DNA of 64,000 nt from Siphonodentalium dalli (GCA_032622095.1 CP136064.1:112084004-112148003); one strand, 5' to 3'. Positions 46,140 to 57,505 are shown, counted from the first letter of the stretch. Program-made: numbers and translations. Notes: generated by a model not told the origin, from the letters alone.

Positions 46140-46859
46140 GTTGAGTATTTGATAAGAAGTTATTAGCATGTCGCCGTCTTGAGGTTAATCTTTCTTAAGG
46201 ATGCGATTTTTCTTCATGTACAACATTTACAACATGTATGTAGTTCCTTGCATAGATGTCTCACAAAAGCGCAGGCGTTCCCTCTTATTTCTTTCAGAAT
46301 AAAGAGTATTCGATATAAAGAATCTTCAGAATAGAAAACACTGAAGTGTTCATAACGGAATAACACAGAAGCATACCAAAATAAGTTATTTTCATATATT
46401 TTATATTATAATAGGCAGAAAGCAGCGTCATTGTTATACACGGATTACATGCAGTAACTATTGTTGGTGTAATCATTGCCGTAATGTTGATGCCCACCAT
46501 GTCTTTAATTGTCTACTTTCGCTGTTGATTTTAAACGCCGTTGTCCGCATTAGGCAAGTACGATTATTTCTCTCGACGTTAATAAACACTACTTATAAAC
46601 CATGGTGCATATGGCGGGACTGGGTTTAACACATAAATGACGAATGCGTCACTTAGACCTGTGATCTCGGGAGTAAACTACGGTTTATCTGTCAAACGGT
46701 GATTTAAACCAAGATATTGTATGTTGGGCAACTATGTGCATACATGTACGAACATGTTTAAACTGGCGATGACGAATGGGACATGTGAGTCTAAATGTGC
46801 TGGCTATACTTGGCGCTCAAATTAGTTTCGAAATTAAGACAAAATCACATTATATCCAG
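46140..46859. other. Intron between TSP1 exons 2 and 3
   Basis: A 720-bp intron with blocks repeated in the next intron: TTCTTCATGTACAACATTTA, GATGTCTCACAAAAGCGCAG, TTCATATATTTTATATTA and GTGATTTAAACCAAGA. It carries the empty target (TATTATAATAGGCAG at about 46408) of the transposon found at 47298. Confidence 0.75.
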
Positions 46860-47030
46860 TTAATGGTGGGTGGACTGACTGGGCTGACCCCAGTAGCTGC
46901 TCCGTATCGTGCGGAGGGGGAACCAAGACACAGATACGCACGTGCACGAATCCGGTACCTACCAACGGAGGTCAAGACTGTGCCGGAAACACTACTCAAC
47001 AAGTTTCCTGCAAGGAGGACCCGTGTCCAG
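46860..47030 (+). CDS. TSP1 repeat exon 3 (intact)
   Basis: 171 bp, phase 1-1. The acceptor is TATATCCAG, a weaker pyrimidine tract than the others; the donor is CCAG|GTTGAG. It encodes VNGGWTDWADPSSCSVSCGG, then TKTQIRTCTNPVPTNGGQDC and AGNTTQQVSCKEDPCPG. Six Cys, WxxW and CSVSCG are retained. An NTT sequon in the fifth inter-Cys segment is unique to this copy and might be N-glycosylated (inference). Confidence 0.9.
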
Positions 47031-48610
47031 GTTGAGTATTTGATAAGAAGTTATTAGCATTTCGCCGTCTTGAGGTTAACTTCTTTATGATGCGAGTTTT
47101 CTTCATGTACAACATTTACAACATTTAGTTCCTTTTATAGATGTCACACAAAAGCGCAGACGTTTTCCCCTAATACTTTCCGAATAAAGAGTCTTCGATA
47201 AAAGAACCTTCAGAATAGAGAACACTGAAGAGTTCCGAACGGAATAACAAAGAACCATGCCAAACAACAATTAATTTCATATATTTTATATTAAAATCAG
47301 GGGGCTGAAAAAACTGCAGACACAGGGTGGAAAAAACTGTTTTCTTCGGTTTGGGTACCCCCACCCCCCCAAAAAACAGCAAAAACAGCAGTTTTTTTCC
47401 ACTGACCATTTGCCCCCCCCCCCAGAAAAATCAAATCTACCCCAGCCGGACAAGAACTCGGTTTGACCGGAAACCGAAAAAAAACACCGGAGCATACAAT
47501 TCACGAGAAGGTGCTTGGTAACTTAGTTTAGATTATTATGACTAAAATGGTCATTGTCTACCAGTAGAACGCAGATTTGTACCTCGTGATGTCATGACAT
47601 GTACAAACATGTATATTGGTGATCGCAACGCTATGTATGCACTTTAAAAAATGACAACTAGTCATTACCTCGACTTTGAAAAAGATGCAAATGAGTTGAG
47701 TGAGATACCAGCATATAACTGTTTTCTGATACCATTGGAGGAGAAATTGTTTAATACATGGGATAGTTCTGCAGTAAAAAATTTGCCAGATAAGCGATCG
47801 CAGGGTAGAATTCTGGTAGACTGGTAGACACTGACATAGTCGGCAGTATTAAGAGGGTTAATGGGGTCAATATCACATGTAAACCAAGACAGTGGTTATC
47901 CAAAATTGTTTTATGTGGATTGTACTACTCATGCATATATGATTTGGATATTAAGGTTAATCCATATTCTATAAAATGAGAGAAAATTGAAGTTGTGAGT
48001 CTGAAAATAAATATTTGGAAACAAATTACATGCAAATTTTTTCGGACAACCCCTCCTAAATGAATAAGGAAAAAATTTACGTGTAAATTTTTACGCCTAG
48101 GTACCCCCCCCCCCACCCCCGGTACGTTGTGTCCCGCATTTTTTTTCCGCCCCCCCCCCCCCTGTTAAAATAGGCAGCGTCATTGTTATACACGGATTAC
48201 ATGCAGTTCCTATTGTTGGCGGAATCATTGCGGTAATGTTGATGCCCACCATATCTTTAATTGTCTAGTTTCGCTTGTGATTTTAAACGCCGATGTCCGC
48301 ATTAGGCATGCAAGTACGATTATTTCGCTCGACGATATATAAACACTACTTATAAACCATGGTGTATCTGGCGGGACTGTGTTTAAACCAGAAATGACGA
48401 ATGCGTCACTTTGACCTATGGTCTAGGGAGTAATCTACGGTTTGTCTGTCAAACGGTGATTTAAACCAAGAGATTGTATGTAACTATGTGCATACATGTC
48501 CAACCAGGTTTAAACTGGTGATGACGAATCGGACCTGTGAGTCTAAATGGGCTAGCTATAGTTGGCGCTCAAATTATTTTCGAAATAAAGACCACATCGG
48601 AATATTTCAG
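47031..48610. other. Intron between TSP1 exons 3 and 4
   Basis: Paralogous to the previous intron apart from the 867-bp insertion at 47298-48164. After subtracting it and one target copy, the exon-to-exon distance (about 877 bp) equals that between exons 2 and 3 (891 bp). Confidence 0.75.
47298..48164. mobile_element. CAG...CTG element with TTAAAAT target duplication
   Basis: Starts CAGGGGGCTG and ends CCCCCCCTG. The sequence TTAAAAT is present on both sides (47291-47297, 48165-48171). CAG/CTG termini and a 7-8-bp duplication fit a hAT-like non-autonomous element. The interior holds C/G homopolymers (48105-48119, 48149-48162) and no recognisable transposase. The uninterrupted site is preserved in the sister intron at about 46408. 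Confidence 0.75.
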
Positions 48611-48781
48611 TCAATGGTGTTTGGTCTGACTGGGATGATTCCAGTAGCTGCTCCGTATCGTGCGGAGGGGGAAACAAGACACAATCGCGCACGTGCACGA
48701 ATCCGCCACCAAGCTTCGGTGGAAATGACTGTGGCGACGACACTACTCAACAAGTTTCCTGCAAGGATAACCCGTGTCCAG
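48611..48781 (+). CDS. TSP1 repeat exon 4 (intact)
   Basis: 171 bp, phase 1-1, acceptor AATATTTCAG, donor CCAG|GTTGAG. It begins VNGVWSDWDDSSSCSVSCGG, continues NKTQSRTCTNPPPSFGGNDC and ends GDDTTQQVSCKDNPCPG. Six Cys, WxxW and the fucosylation motif are intact. Together with exon 5 it forms a second subtype: GVW instead of GGW, NKT (a potential N-glycosylation sequon) after CGGG, and PPPSFGGND in place of PVPINGGQD. Confidence 0.9.
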
Positions 48782-49334
48782 GTTGAGTATTTGATAACTT
48801 ATTATCATTTAGGTGTCCTGAGATGTGATCTTCTTTCAGGACAACATTTACAACAAAACGTGTCACCATTAAACTAGTTTGGAAGAAACGTTTGTCAAAT
48901 TATTATAATAAAAAAAAAAAAGCAAATGTACACTTTACAGCACAATGTTGTGTCATACATATATTCGTGTTGAAAACCCAACCAAGTACACCACAAGTAA
49001 GCTAAACCGCTCATGTATCTGCGTCTTAGGTACAATGAGCCCCCCCCCCCCCCCCCACCGTACCAGAGAACTATTTCGCGTCTCCATTTCGCGTCACTGG
49101 AACAATTGCATAGAGCTTATTAACCAGACGCAATTCATTTCTATTTCGTTAGGGGCGTTCAGTTCATATCCACACGAACATTACGCGAAAGTACAGTAAA
49201 ATAGTTACTGTTCTTCTAGATACAACGATATTAATACATTGTTCGAGTTTCTTGTCTTTGTAACTTTTTTCCTGTGGTAATTTTTCGATAAAATAATGGA
49301 ATCAACTGCTACTGGAATTGTTATTGATGTGCTA

Positions 49335-49845
49335 GAACTGAATTTAAGGGACAGACGCACGTTTTGCAAGAATGCAGCTAATAATTGCAATAATTTTTCT
49401 ACAAATAATTTCACATAGCATCATCTGCATTGTATATATAGAATCGGAGCAATTATTGAGAGTCGACAAAGACAATGGATTTTAATACATTTGAGAGGTT
49501 GAAAATTAGATTATATTTGTTGTCCCTTTCGACACCAAGAACTGCTGAAATAATTAAAATATGCACACAATGATCCAATCACCATATTGTCTTGAATTTA
49601 AGGGACAGACGCACGTTTTACAAGAATGCAGCCAATAATTGCAATAACTTTTCTACAAGAATTACACATAGCATCATCTGCATTGAATATTTAGAATCGG
49701 AGCAATTATTAAGAGTCGACAAGTCAATGGATTTTAATACATTTGAGAGGTTGCAAATTAGATTTTATTTGTTGTCCCTTTCGACACCAAGAACTGCTAA
49801 AATAATTAAAAGTTGCACACAATAATCCAATCACCAAATTGTCTT
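49335..49845 (+). repeat. ~260-bp tandem duplication in the intron
   Basis: Two direct copies of GAATTTAAGGGACAGACGCA through TTGTCCCTTTCGACACCAAG to CCAATCACCA. The sister intron (51460-51690) has one diverged copy, so the duplication happened after the exon 4/5 split or one unit was lost there. Confidence 0.85.
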
Positions 49846-50559
49846 GTCTTTATAAGAGGAGGCTTCATTTGTATCATAATGTTGAATTACACTTTTAATG
49901 CATAATATAACATCATACTCCCATATATTATAATGAAGAATAGATCCGTCACAAATATTTCAGCTCAATAAAACAAATATTGCTATGCAGTGTGGTCCGC
50001 TGAAGCAGAGAGCAATCAACTGGAATCAGGCCACAGTGTTAAGAGTATGGTGGTCAGCTTTAGGTTATGTACAATGACCTGAACTCATCTCAGCCCAATT
50101 TTGCATTGAGCAATAGGCCTGACACGAACATTCTAAAATATGAAGAAATATTTTATGTGTAGTTGCATTTCTGAATGAAAATATTCATTAAATCTTACGA
50201 GTCAAGAATGAAAAAGTCTCCTCTCACGAACTTCATATATCATATCTTGCATATATGAACTACACTTTTGAAAAAAAAACTTTTGAAAAAAAACTAATAT
50301 ATTTTACACAAGTTCTTGTTACCTGAAAACAGAGATTTAAAAAACAATTCACCGTACCATAGGAGGTGGCAACGTCATTGTCCCAGGCATGTATATGGGG
50401 CAATGCTCGGAATTTCTCGGAGACAAGTACGTACAACATGCAGCTGTGCCAAAAGTCTACAATAAACCTAATACAGTTATACCTTAAAATGTGCATGAAG
50501 TGTCCTAAGTGCAACGTCGGAATACAGCGGCCATTTGAGCTTCCTTTTTGTGTCGCTTC

Positions 50560-50637
50560 GGTGGCCGTGTGGTATTGACGTCGGCCTTTAAGACGCAAGG
50601 CGCGCTAGCCGTCACGGGCCGGGGTTCGAATCCCACC
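50560..50637 (+). tRNA. tRNA-like sequence, probably a pseudogene or SINE head
   Basis: TGGCCGTGTGG resembles the A box and GGTTCGAATCC (50623-50633) is a perfect B box of RNA polymerase III promoters. GGTGG at 50560 can pair with CCACC at the other end. TTTAAGA could be an anticodon loop with TAA, but the anticodon stem is poor. No T-run terminator follows closely. It is absent from the sister intron after exon 5. Confidence 0.35.
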
Positions 50638-50737
50638 CAATAAAAACAATGTGCATTGTCTCAAAAACTCATGCAGCTTCTATACATAAATTATTCAACG
50701 TAATTTCGAAAGTAAGACGACTTCATGTTATTTTTAG

Positions 50738-50908
50738 TCAATGGTGTGTGGACTGACTGGGCAGACTCCAGTAGCTGCTCCGTATCGTGCGGAGGGGGAA
50801 ACAAGACACAGATGCGCGAGTGCAAGAATCCGCCACCTAGCTTCGGTGGAAATGACTGTGGCGGAGACACTACTCAACAAGTGTCCTGCAAGGAGGACCC
50901 GTGTCCAG
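50738..50908 (+). CDS. TSP1 repeat exon 5 (intact)
   Basis: 171 bp, phase 1-1, acceptor TTATTTTTAG (TAG rather than CAG), donor CCAG|GTTGAG. It encodes VNGVWTDWADSSSCSVSCGG, GNKTQMRECKNPPPSFGGND and CGGDTTQQVSCKEDPCPG. Six Cys at about residues 14, 18, 29, 41, 51 and 56, WxxW and CSVSCG are all kept. It is the exon 4 subtype with 8-9 replacements. The flanking introns are also paralogous to those of exon 4, so the duplicated unit was exon plus about 1.9 kb. Confidence 0.92.
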
Positions 50909-53900
50909 GTTGAGTATTTTATAATTTATTATCAGTCAGGTGTCCTGAGATGTGATCTTCTTTCAGGACAACATTTACAACAAAACATGTCGTCATGAAA
51001 CTAGTTTGGAAGAAACGTTTGTGAAATTAGTATAACAAAAAATCTATACATAAGCAGCACAATGTTGTCATACATAATCGACTTGAAAACTCAACCAAGT
51101 ATACAACAAGTCGATATTTGTAAGCTAGACCGTTCATGTCCATGAATGTCTCCGCGGTTTTGTACAATCAGCCGCCGCTGTATCAGATATCTATTTCACG
51201 TCTGCATGACAATCCTACATCGTCAGTGGAACACTTGCATAGAGCTTACTAACCCAACGCAATTAATTTCTATTTCGTTAGGGGCGTGCAGCTCATGCTC
51301 ATATCAACATTATACGAAAGTACAGCGATAAAGTTACTGTTCTTCTTGATACAACGATATGAATACATTGTAATAGTTTCCTGTCTCTGTAATTTTTTTC
51401 CTGTTGTAATATTTCTATAAAATAATGGAACCAACTGCTACAGGAATTGTTTTAGACCTGAATTGGAGGGGAAAACTCACTTTTGCATAACTCCAGCCAA
51501 TAATTGCAAGAAATTTTCAGCAAATAATTTCTTGGGATCTATATGGCGAAAAATCTGAAATTCACATATAATCTTCATTGTATATAGAATCGGAGCAATA
51601 CTTAAAGGACGACAATAACAATGGATTTTAATACATTTGAGAGGTTGAACATTATTCTATTTGTCTTGTCTCTGCAAGAAGAGGCTTCATTTGTATTATA
51701 ATGTTAAGATAATTTTTAATTGCATAATATAACTTCATATAGTATAATGAAGAATAGAGCAGTCACGAATATTCCAGCTCAATGCAAACCACTGTTGATA
51801 TGCACTGTTGTCCACTGAAACAGAGTGCAATCAACTGGAATTAGGACACAGTGTTAACCCTTTACCCAACAGAAGGGCCCTGTGCCAATGCATTCTCTTA
51901 TATATGCGAGTCGACCATAGGTCGCCTCGCATATATAAGAGAATGCATTGGCTTAACACATTAAAAATTATAAAATTGTTAAAGAATGTAAGAATTATTT
52001 TTTTTTAGGCCAATGCATTCTCTTATATATGCGAGGCGACCTATGGTCGACTCGCATATATAAGAGAATGCATTGCACAGGGCATAACTGTAACCATCAC
52101 AATGTGGTCAATGAGCCGGTTCCAATGATACCCATATTTGTATGGTTCTATTGAGACAGACCGAAGATATTTTAGGCTGTTGAAGCTTTATTTGGGCGTT
52201 TTTGGCCGGTTTGTTGGGTAAAGGGTTAATATACATGGTGGTCAGCTTTAACTTGGTTATAAACTCATAACCAGAACTCATCTCAATTCAATTTTGCATT
52301 GTTCACATAGGCCTTACATGAACATTCTAAAATATAGAAGAATATTTATGGATAGCTTCCTTTATGAATGAAAATATTCATTGAATGTCACGAGTGAAGA
52401 ATAAATAAGTCTCCTCTCATGATCTTCAGATATGATACTGTGCAAATATTAACTTCACTTTGAAAACAAAATTCATTAACAAGCTCTTGTTACCTCAAAA
52501 CAGTGAAATAAAAATAATCATACAATAAAAGTAATGTAAATGACATTACAATTCCCATCGGGTTGATGGTTGATGTGTCTCAATTATCGCTTGTACCAAA
52601 TTTCAAAAATAAATTCTTAACAGATTTGTACAAAATTCATTTTGAAATATCATTCTAACTCGTCTGAATGAACTTGAGGGGGCTGCGTTCACCATAAGTT
52701 AAGAATAGGGACATATAACACTGGAATACATGAAAATGGTGTCTTGTTACATCTGATCAACGTGAATCCATTAATGCACATGGACTATGCTAGGCTACAC
52801 ATGTGATATATTGTTGTTGCGTTGAGAGATTACATGATTGTACATAGCAGATCAAATGGTTCTTATAAGATGTTAAGCATCCAGCTGGTTACTACTTGGT
52901 GACTGTCTGGGTAATGTTAGGGCCCACAATCACCGTAGGGAAAGGATGGGAATATCATTCAGAAGGGCATTTTACACAATAACAATATCTGAATATTGTC
53001 CAGAATATCGACACAAATTACGAATTAGTAATCATAACTTGGAAAGGGGTCATCAAATATACATATGCAGACATTTAATTATTCATGCGCTTGCCCAAGG
53101 AAATTCGAGTTTGGGTGCTTACAAATGATTCACTGGGAATCAAATAGCTAGCTCGGTTTTCCAGACGCTAAGTTAATGACTACACAGTTTACAAACGTGA
53201 ATACGAAAACAGCTAACAATAACACTAAATTATCACATTCATGTACGTTGTGGATTGATTCTAGCTCCATCTATTGCATTTGTGAAAAACGTATGGTCCA
53301 TACAACTGTCATGTAATTTATTGGATGCTAAATAACGTTATATAACGTAGTATGCCAGTGGGAAAAAATATAACGGGAGTATCACAAGAACCATAAAACT
53401 GACTCAGTTGTGAGTAGATGTGCATTCTCTGTCCCCGTATTGCTGTTATTGTCTTATCACGTATATAAGGTATCCTGTGAATCCACAAAGATGTCATTTC
53501 TAATGATCTCAAAATCCATGTGGTCGGTACTCAAATGTCTGAATGTTTTGTTTGCGCCTAGTGTCCGTAAATTTGTTCTTGGCACCACTTGTATGTCAAA
53601 GTTATCGAAATATATCGGACGTTTTCATATGTATACAAATAAATCCTTCTTGTATATTTTAAAACTGTCTTATCAGCCAGTTAATGGACTTGCGACTGGA
53701 CAGTATGAACTAAAACTAAAAGGTTTCGCCCTGAGTGTGCTCTTTTTCGACAGTTGCACTAGATAAGTACTTTAGCTTTTCGATGAATTCATAAGTTGAA
53801 CAGGTATAGCTTCAATTTGGAAGATCTGAATTCATATTATGTGCTTATTTCACTACTTCAAACTGATATTTGACGACTCTGCCTCTACACCGATCTGAAT

Positions 53901-54596
53901 AATGTATCATTAAACTATTATTGTCAAAAATTCAACAACAATGGATGTATCCTTTCTAAAAACACGTGCAACGCAAAAATGTAAACAAACAGTCAGGCGT
54001 GATTCGTCTTGAACAAATCGCCGATAAACAAAACGAGAATGATTTAGCTGACAAGAGTCACTATATTCAATATATAAGATAAAATGATGCTTTGAGTCGG
54101 CAATTTTGATTAAAATTAAATTAATTACCTGCTTTTAGTAACTTTATACAACATACCATCCAATTGGTTTGGGTATACGGCTATACGTGTCCTACCAACT
54201 CATTGAATCAAATTAAATGTTGTTCCTGCTTCACGGATTGGTGCTATTATTTGCTCAATTTCCATAATTAAAGATGCTCTATCTCTTCTTGGCAGCGCTT
54301 TCAACAACCGCAGAATAAACACACAATACATTCAAGACATGATTCAACTATCACATATGAGATACATCTGAAGTTACACATATTTCACTTAATGTGTTGC
54401 AACAGATTTTAAATGTGTTTCCGTCCTGCAATGGTGCATAATAAATAACTGGAGAAATAATGCATACTGACAGATTATGTTGCCTTTTTATATTTCTCTG
54501 ACTCAAAATGAATATATGATACCACAAACTCTATATACAGTTCAGGGAGCATACACTATTTATATAAACTATTTGTAATATATTCAGTAAATCCAG
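50909..54596. other. Intron between TSP1 exons 5 and 6
   Basis: The first ~1.6 kb repeats the previous intron and carries the TTAA element at 51858. 52,500-54,590 shows no exon, no repeat family and no RNA gene that I can support. An open frame at 53410-53766 starts at GTG and is not convincing. Confidence 0.6.
51858..52225. mobile_element. TTAA-flanked MITE with double hairpin
   Basis: TTAA (51854-51857 and 52226-52229) brackets CCCTTTACCCAACA...TGTTGGGTAAAGGG. Inside are two ~66-bp hairpins, each built on CCAATGCATTCTCTTATATA and its inverse, with loops GTCGACCATAGGTCGCC and GGCGACCTATGGTCGAC. The two hairpins are inverted relative to each other, giving a palindrome of palindromes. The uninterrupted site CAGTG-TTAA-GAGTATGG is in the sister intron at 50034-50050. 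Confidence 0.88.
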
Positions 54597-54779
54597 TACA
54601 TGGAGGTTGGTCAGCGTGGACTGAAGGCTCATGTTCAACAACTTGTGATGATGGACAAATAATTCGCACGCGGGAATGTAACAACCCAACGCCGGATCAT
54701 GCTGGGGAAGACTGCATAGGGAATAAAGAAGAAACAATCACCTGTAACCTGGGGGCATGCGTAATCGATAATCGTCCAC
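54597..54779 (+). CDS. TSP1 repeat exon 6, divergent
   Basis: 183 bp, AATCCAG acceptor and CCAC|GTAAGT donor, phase 1 at both ends like the others. It encodes VHGGWSAWTEGSCSTTCDDG, IIRTRECNNPTPDHAGEDCI and GNKEETITCNLGACVIDNRP. Six Cys and WxxW are kept. CSTTCD lacks the Gly that follows the second Cys in the O-fucose consensus. Amino acid identity to exons 1-5 is low, so it is an old repeat rather than part of the recent expansion. An alternative acceptor 9 bp upstream (TATTCAG) is also in frame and would add three residues. The gene probably continues with further exons, but none is seen before the window ends. Confidence 0.85.
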
Positions 54780-54807
54780 GTAAGTACATGTACCATGGCT
54801 TAACCCT

Positions 54808-55023
54808 TTCACGACAGGAGCTGCGCTGGTGCAGCATTAATGTTTCAGTACCATGAAATCTCTTATATATGCGATCCCGCATAGGGATCCTCACATGCAT
54901 ATATAGGAGAATGCACTGGCTTTCGAGTTCAATGTCAATATTGTTAGGCCAAGATATTCTCCTATATATATATGTGAGGGTTTTCGCAAAATTTTAGCAA
55001 GCTCCAGTCTTGAAAGTGTTCGT
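54808..55023. mobile_element. Diverged TTAA element of the ATTCTCTTATATATGC family
   Basis: TTAA at 54804-54807 precedes CCCTTTCACGACAGGAGCTG and CTGGTGCAGCATTAATG, matching inverted the right end at 34227. One hairpin (ATCTCTTATATATGCGATCC / CATATATAGGAGAATGC) remains. The right end is degenerate (CTTGAAAGTGTTCG then TTAA). Confidence 0.6.
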
Positions 55024-55084
55024 TAATAATTGTGGGGAGTATGAAAGGTCGTAGATCGTGTCAAGAATATCTACTCTGGTTAAC

Positions 55085-55410
55085 ACCCGCAGAGATCATA
55101 TTCCACCAGTACAAAACCTGGCAACTTTTTGGAGTTTTGACATGGAAACTGATAAAGTCGAAAAAATTACGCGGGGAATGCATTTCTTAGTTATAACCTG
55201 CTCCTTAATAATGTAATTCACTGTAGGGGAATTAAGGTCCCAACTTGCAATTGCAAGATTTAAGTGACTTTGTGAGCGATTTTGCTTTGCGTCGCTCACA
55301 ATTATGGAATTTCTCCTTGGTAATCAATTCAATGTTTATTGCGATATCGGCTCCCAAAAGTCACAGAAAATCATGCAATCTCGAGCTGGGATCATCCCCT
55401 AATGTGAAGT
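55085..55410. repeat. Arm of the AGATCATGCC family
   Basis: AGAGATCATATTCCACCAGT, ACAAAACCTGGCAACTTTTT and GAGTTTTGACATGGAA match the left arm at 35085. The rest of the stretch resembles the 35160-35450 interior (GAGCTGGGATCA in inverse). Confidence 0.6.
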
Positions 55411-55619
55411 AGATCATTGAGGAACAAAGAAATAATTTCCATGCCTTGTTTTCCAATGTTATTAAAGGGGCACTTTGATTATTGCGATATAACCAAGATG
55501 CGGGCCCCGTTGGTTCAGAGTGCCCGGATGAAGATAATTAATCGAGTGTGCTTCTCACAGTACGAGCTAACTGCATGGCCTCCTAATAGCTATAGCCTGA
55601 TACCGGAGTACGATGCGTA

Positions 55620-55697
55620 TGTCTCTTTGGAAAGCAGACGAAATTCCTAAACGATGTACATCTGTTAGGAATTTCGTCGGCTTTTCAAAGAGACAGG
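55620..55697. repeat. Long hairpin
   Basis: GTCTCTTTGGAAAGCAGACG and AAATTCCTAA pair with TTAGGAATTTCGTCGGCTTT and TCAAAGAGAC across a 13-base loop, a stem of about 30 bp with few mismatches. A weaker outer match (AGGCTATTTGGCCATG against CATGGCC..TAGCCT) extends it. Function unknown; probably a small foldback element. Confidence 0.75.
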
Positions 55698-56986
55698 CTA
55701 TTTGGCCATGCGTTTGTCACAACAGACCTGTTTCTTGCGTGCATGCATAATTCGTGTTTTATTGATAGTAACGATGAAAAGAGTAATGGCTTGTATTAAT
55801 CGAATAATATAAATGAAGTTAGTTTGCCGCATCGTAATCAGGATGGACTTTATTTTACCTGCAGCTACGGACTGTTCATTCTTGAAAGTGCAGCCTATAC
55901 TCGTATAGTAAAACTCGAAATTATGCTTTCAAGATTCATATCAAGGCGACGTCCAGACGCGGGATGTTGGTCAGTTTCTGTGCCGAGGCTAGGGACGTAC
56001 ATTAGCGATGGCGGGGTTGTTGACGGGGTGTCACGCGTGCAAATATATACATGTAGTGACATTAGCACCAACCTTTACTAATAAAAATTGAGTTCGTGTG
56101 TCTGTCCGGAAAAAGGCGACAAAACGACTTAACCCCTCTGAAAATGTGGACATAGGGTCATATCATACACGTAACCCGGGGATTAAGGGCGCTAATAATG
56201 TTTATGACTTTGGCTATATATAGGCGATCAAACGGAGTGGCAGATCGGCAGATTAAAAAAAAAAATCGAAATGTTTTTGAATTTGGGAATAGATTTTTAC
56301 AATTTGTTTTGCTTCATCCTATTTTATGGATGTTAGTGTTGAAGACTATTATAATATTTAAGGAAGGGGCAGTCCTGTCAACAAATTTGGTATTTTGAAA
56401 ATAAATTGATTTTGAAGCCATTTTCACCAAGCTTGGTGTTATTTCTTTAAAATGGGGAATTTGACCCTAAAAATAATATAATAAAAAAAATTCCCGGACC
56501 CCTGTGTCTTATATATATGTACTTTTAGTATTATGACCATTTTGTGCCAGGGACCGGTGGTTGTACTATTCATTTGTGTTTCCGAATACGTTGTTCGAAT
56601 AAATAGGATTATCATTATTTATGACTGAGACATGAGAAGCTGCATAATTTGATATGTAAGACTCTATTTCAGCATCCATTTTAGCTCAAGCTGCTGAATA
56701 TGAAAATTCAAGTTGAGATATTGCCAATTTGCCATGGTTTGGTATACCCATCGCCAATCACTGTGGTTTGCGAACATAAGTACGTCCGTCGACAATTTCC
56801 ATTGGCATAGGCTACAGGTTGTAACTTTGGTCGGATCATTGTGAAATTTGCCATGACTGTTGACATTGGTAACATGTAGATTGGGAACGAGTCATTTTGT
56901 GGGCCAGTCGGCAAAAACATGTATCATATATCTCAAATTTCAATCTATATAGTATACGGTCTAGATTCCGCCATGCACCGTAACGA
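55698..56986. other. No gene recognised
   Basis: No family resemblance. At about 56075-56125 the sequence CTAATAAAAATTGAGTTCGT then GTGTCTGTCCGG resembles the 5' region of some invertebrate Helitrons, but this is too weak to call. Confidence 0.35.
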
Positions 56987-57088
56987 CGCACATTTGTCGC
57001 TTTCGGCGCGTTACTAATGGCACACTTTTTGTTGCTTTCGGCGCGCACCGAAAGCGCCATTAGGAAGTGGCCATAATAGTATTCCATA
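56987..57088. mobile_element. Truncated copy of the GCGCCGAAAGCG element
   Basis: TCGCTTTCGGCGCGTTACTA, CGCACCGAAAGCGCCATTAG and the right end AGTATTCCATA match the 25965 element. Only the right ~100 bp remains. Confidence 0.8.
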
Positions 57089-57264
57089 CAATTGATATTC
57101 TAATGCAATTATTATGCTGATCGCCTCATCATTCTTTGTGTCTGGCGAATTACAATTCATGCTACTGGCAGACATTTGTATATGGCGCTATCACAACGAT
57201 CATGACATTTGGAACTTATTCCCTTCCCTATATACATATTCCTTATTTTCAAAAATGTCGCTTT

Positions 57265-57505
57265 CGGCTGACTTGACGGCATGGGTGTGTGGCCCGCCCC
57301 AAATACCACATAGAAACACCCCGACCTCCAGCCATCACCCCCCGCGGGTGGTACCACCCCGAGGGGTGAAAATTGGGTATGGACCATTTTCGAGAATGGT
57401 AAGGATTTCGACCGATTTAACGGAATGTGTGGGTGGCCCGCCCTAAATACCACCTAAAAACACTCCTAGCCACCACGTATCACCCCGGGTGGTAGGCCTA
57501 CCTCC
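57265..57505. repeat. ~140-bp tandem duplication
   Basis: GTGTGTGGCCCGCCCCAAAT with CACCCCCCGCGGGTGGTACC is repeated as GTGTGGGTGGCCCGCCCTAA with CACCCCGGGTGGTAGGCC. GC-rich relative to its surroundings. Confidence 0.75.

Larger units (their letters stand above)
48782..50737. other. Intron between TSP1 exons 4 and 5
   Basis: 1956 bp, largely repeated after exon 5 (48820-50320 against 50940-52500). It contains a C-run at 49040-49055, a 261-bp tandem duplication, an empty TTAA site at 50039-50042 and a tRNA-like block. Confidence 0.75.

Noticed and set aside
53410-53766. 118-codon open frame with a hydrophobic N terminus
   Set aside because: It begins with GTG, not ATG, has no acceptor, no family resemblance and no codon bias; lies in an intron.
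56072-56130. Helitron 5' end (GTGTGTCTGTCCGG)
   Set aside because: Only a short resemblance, no TC start defined and no matching CTRR end nearby.
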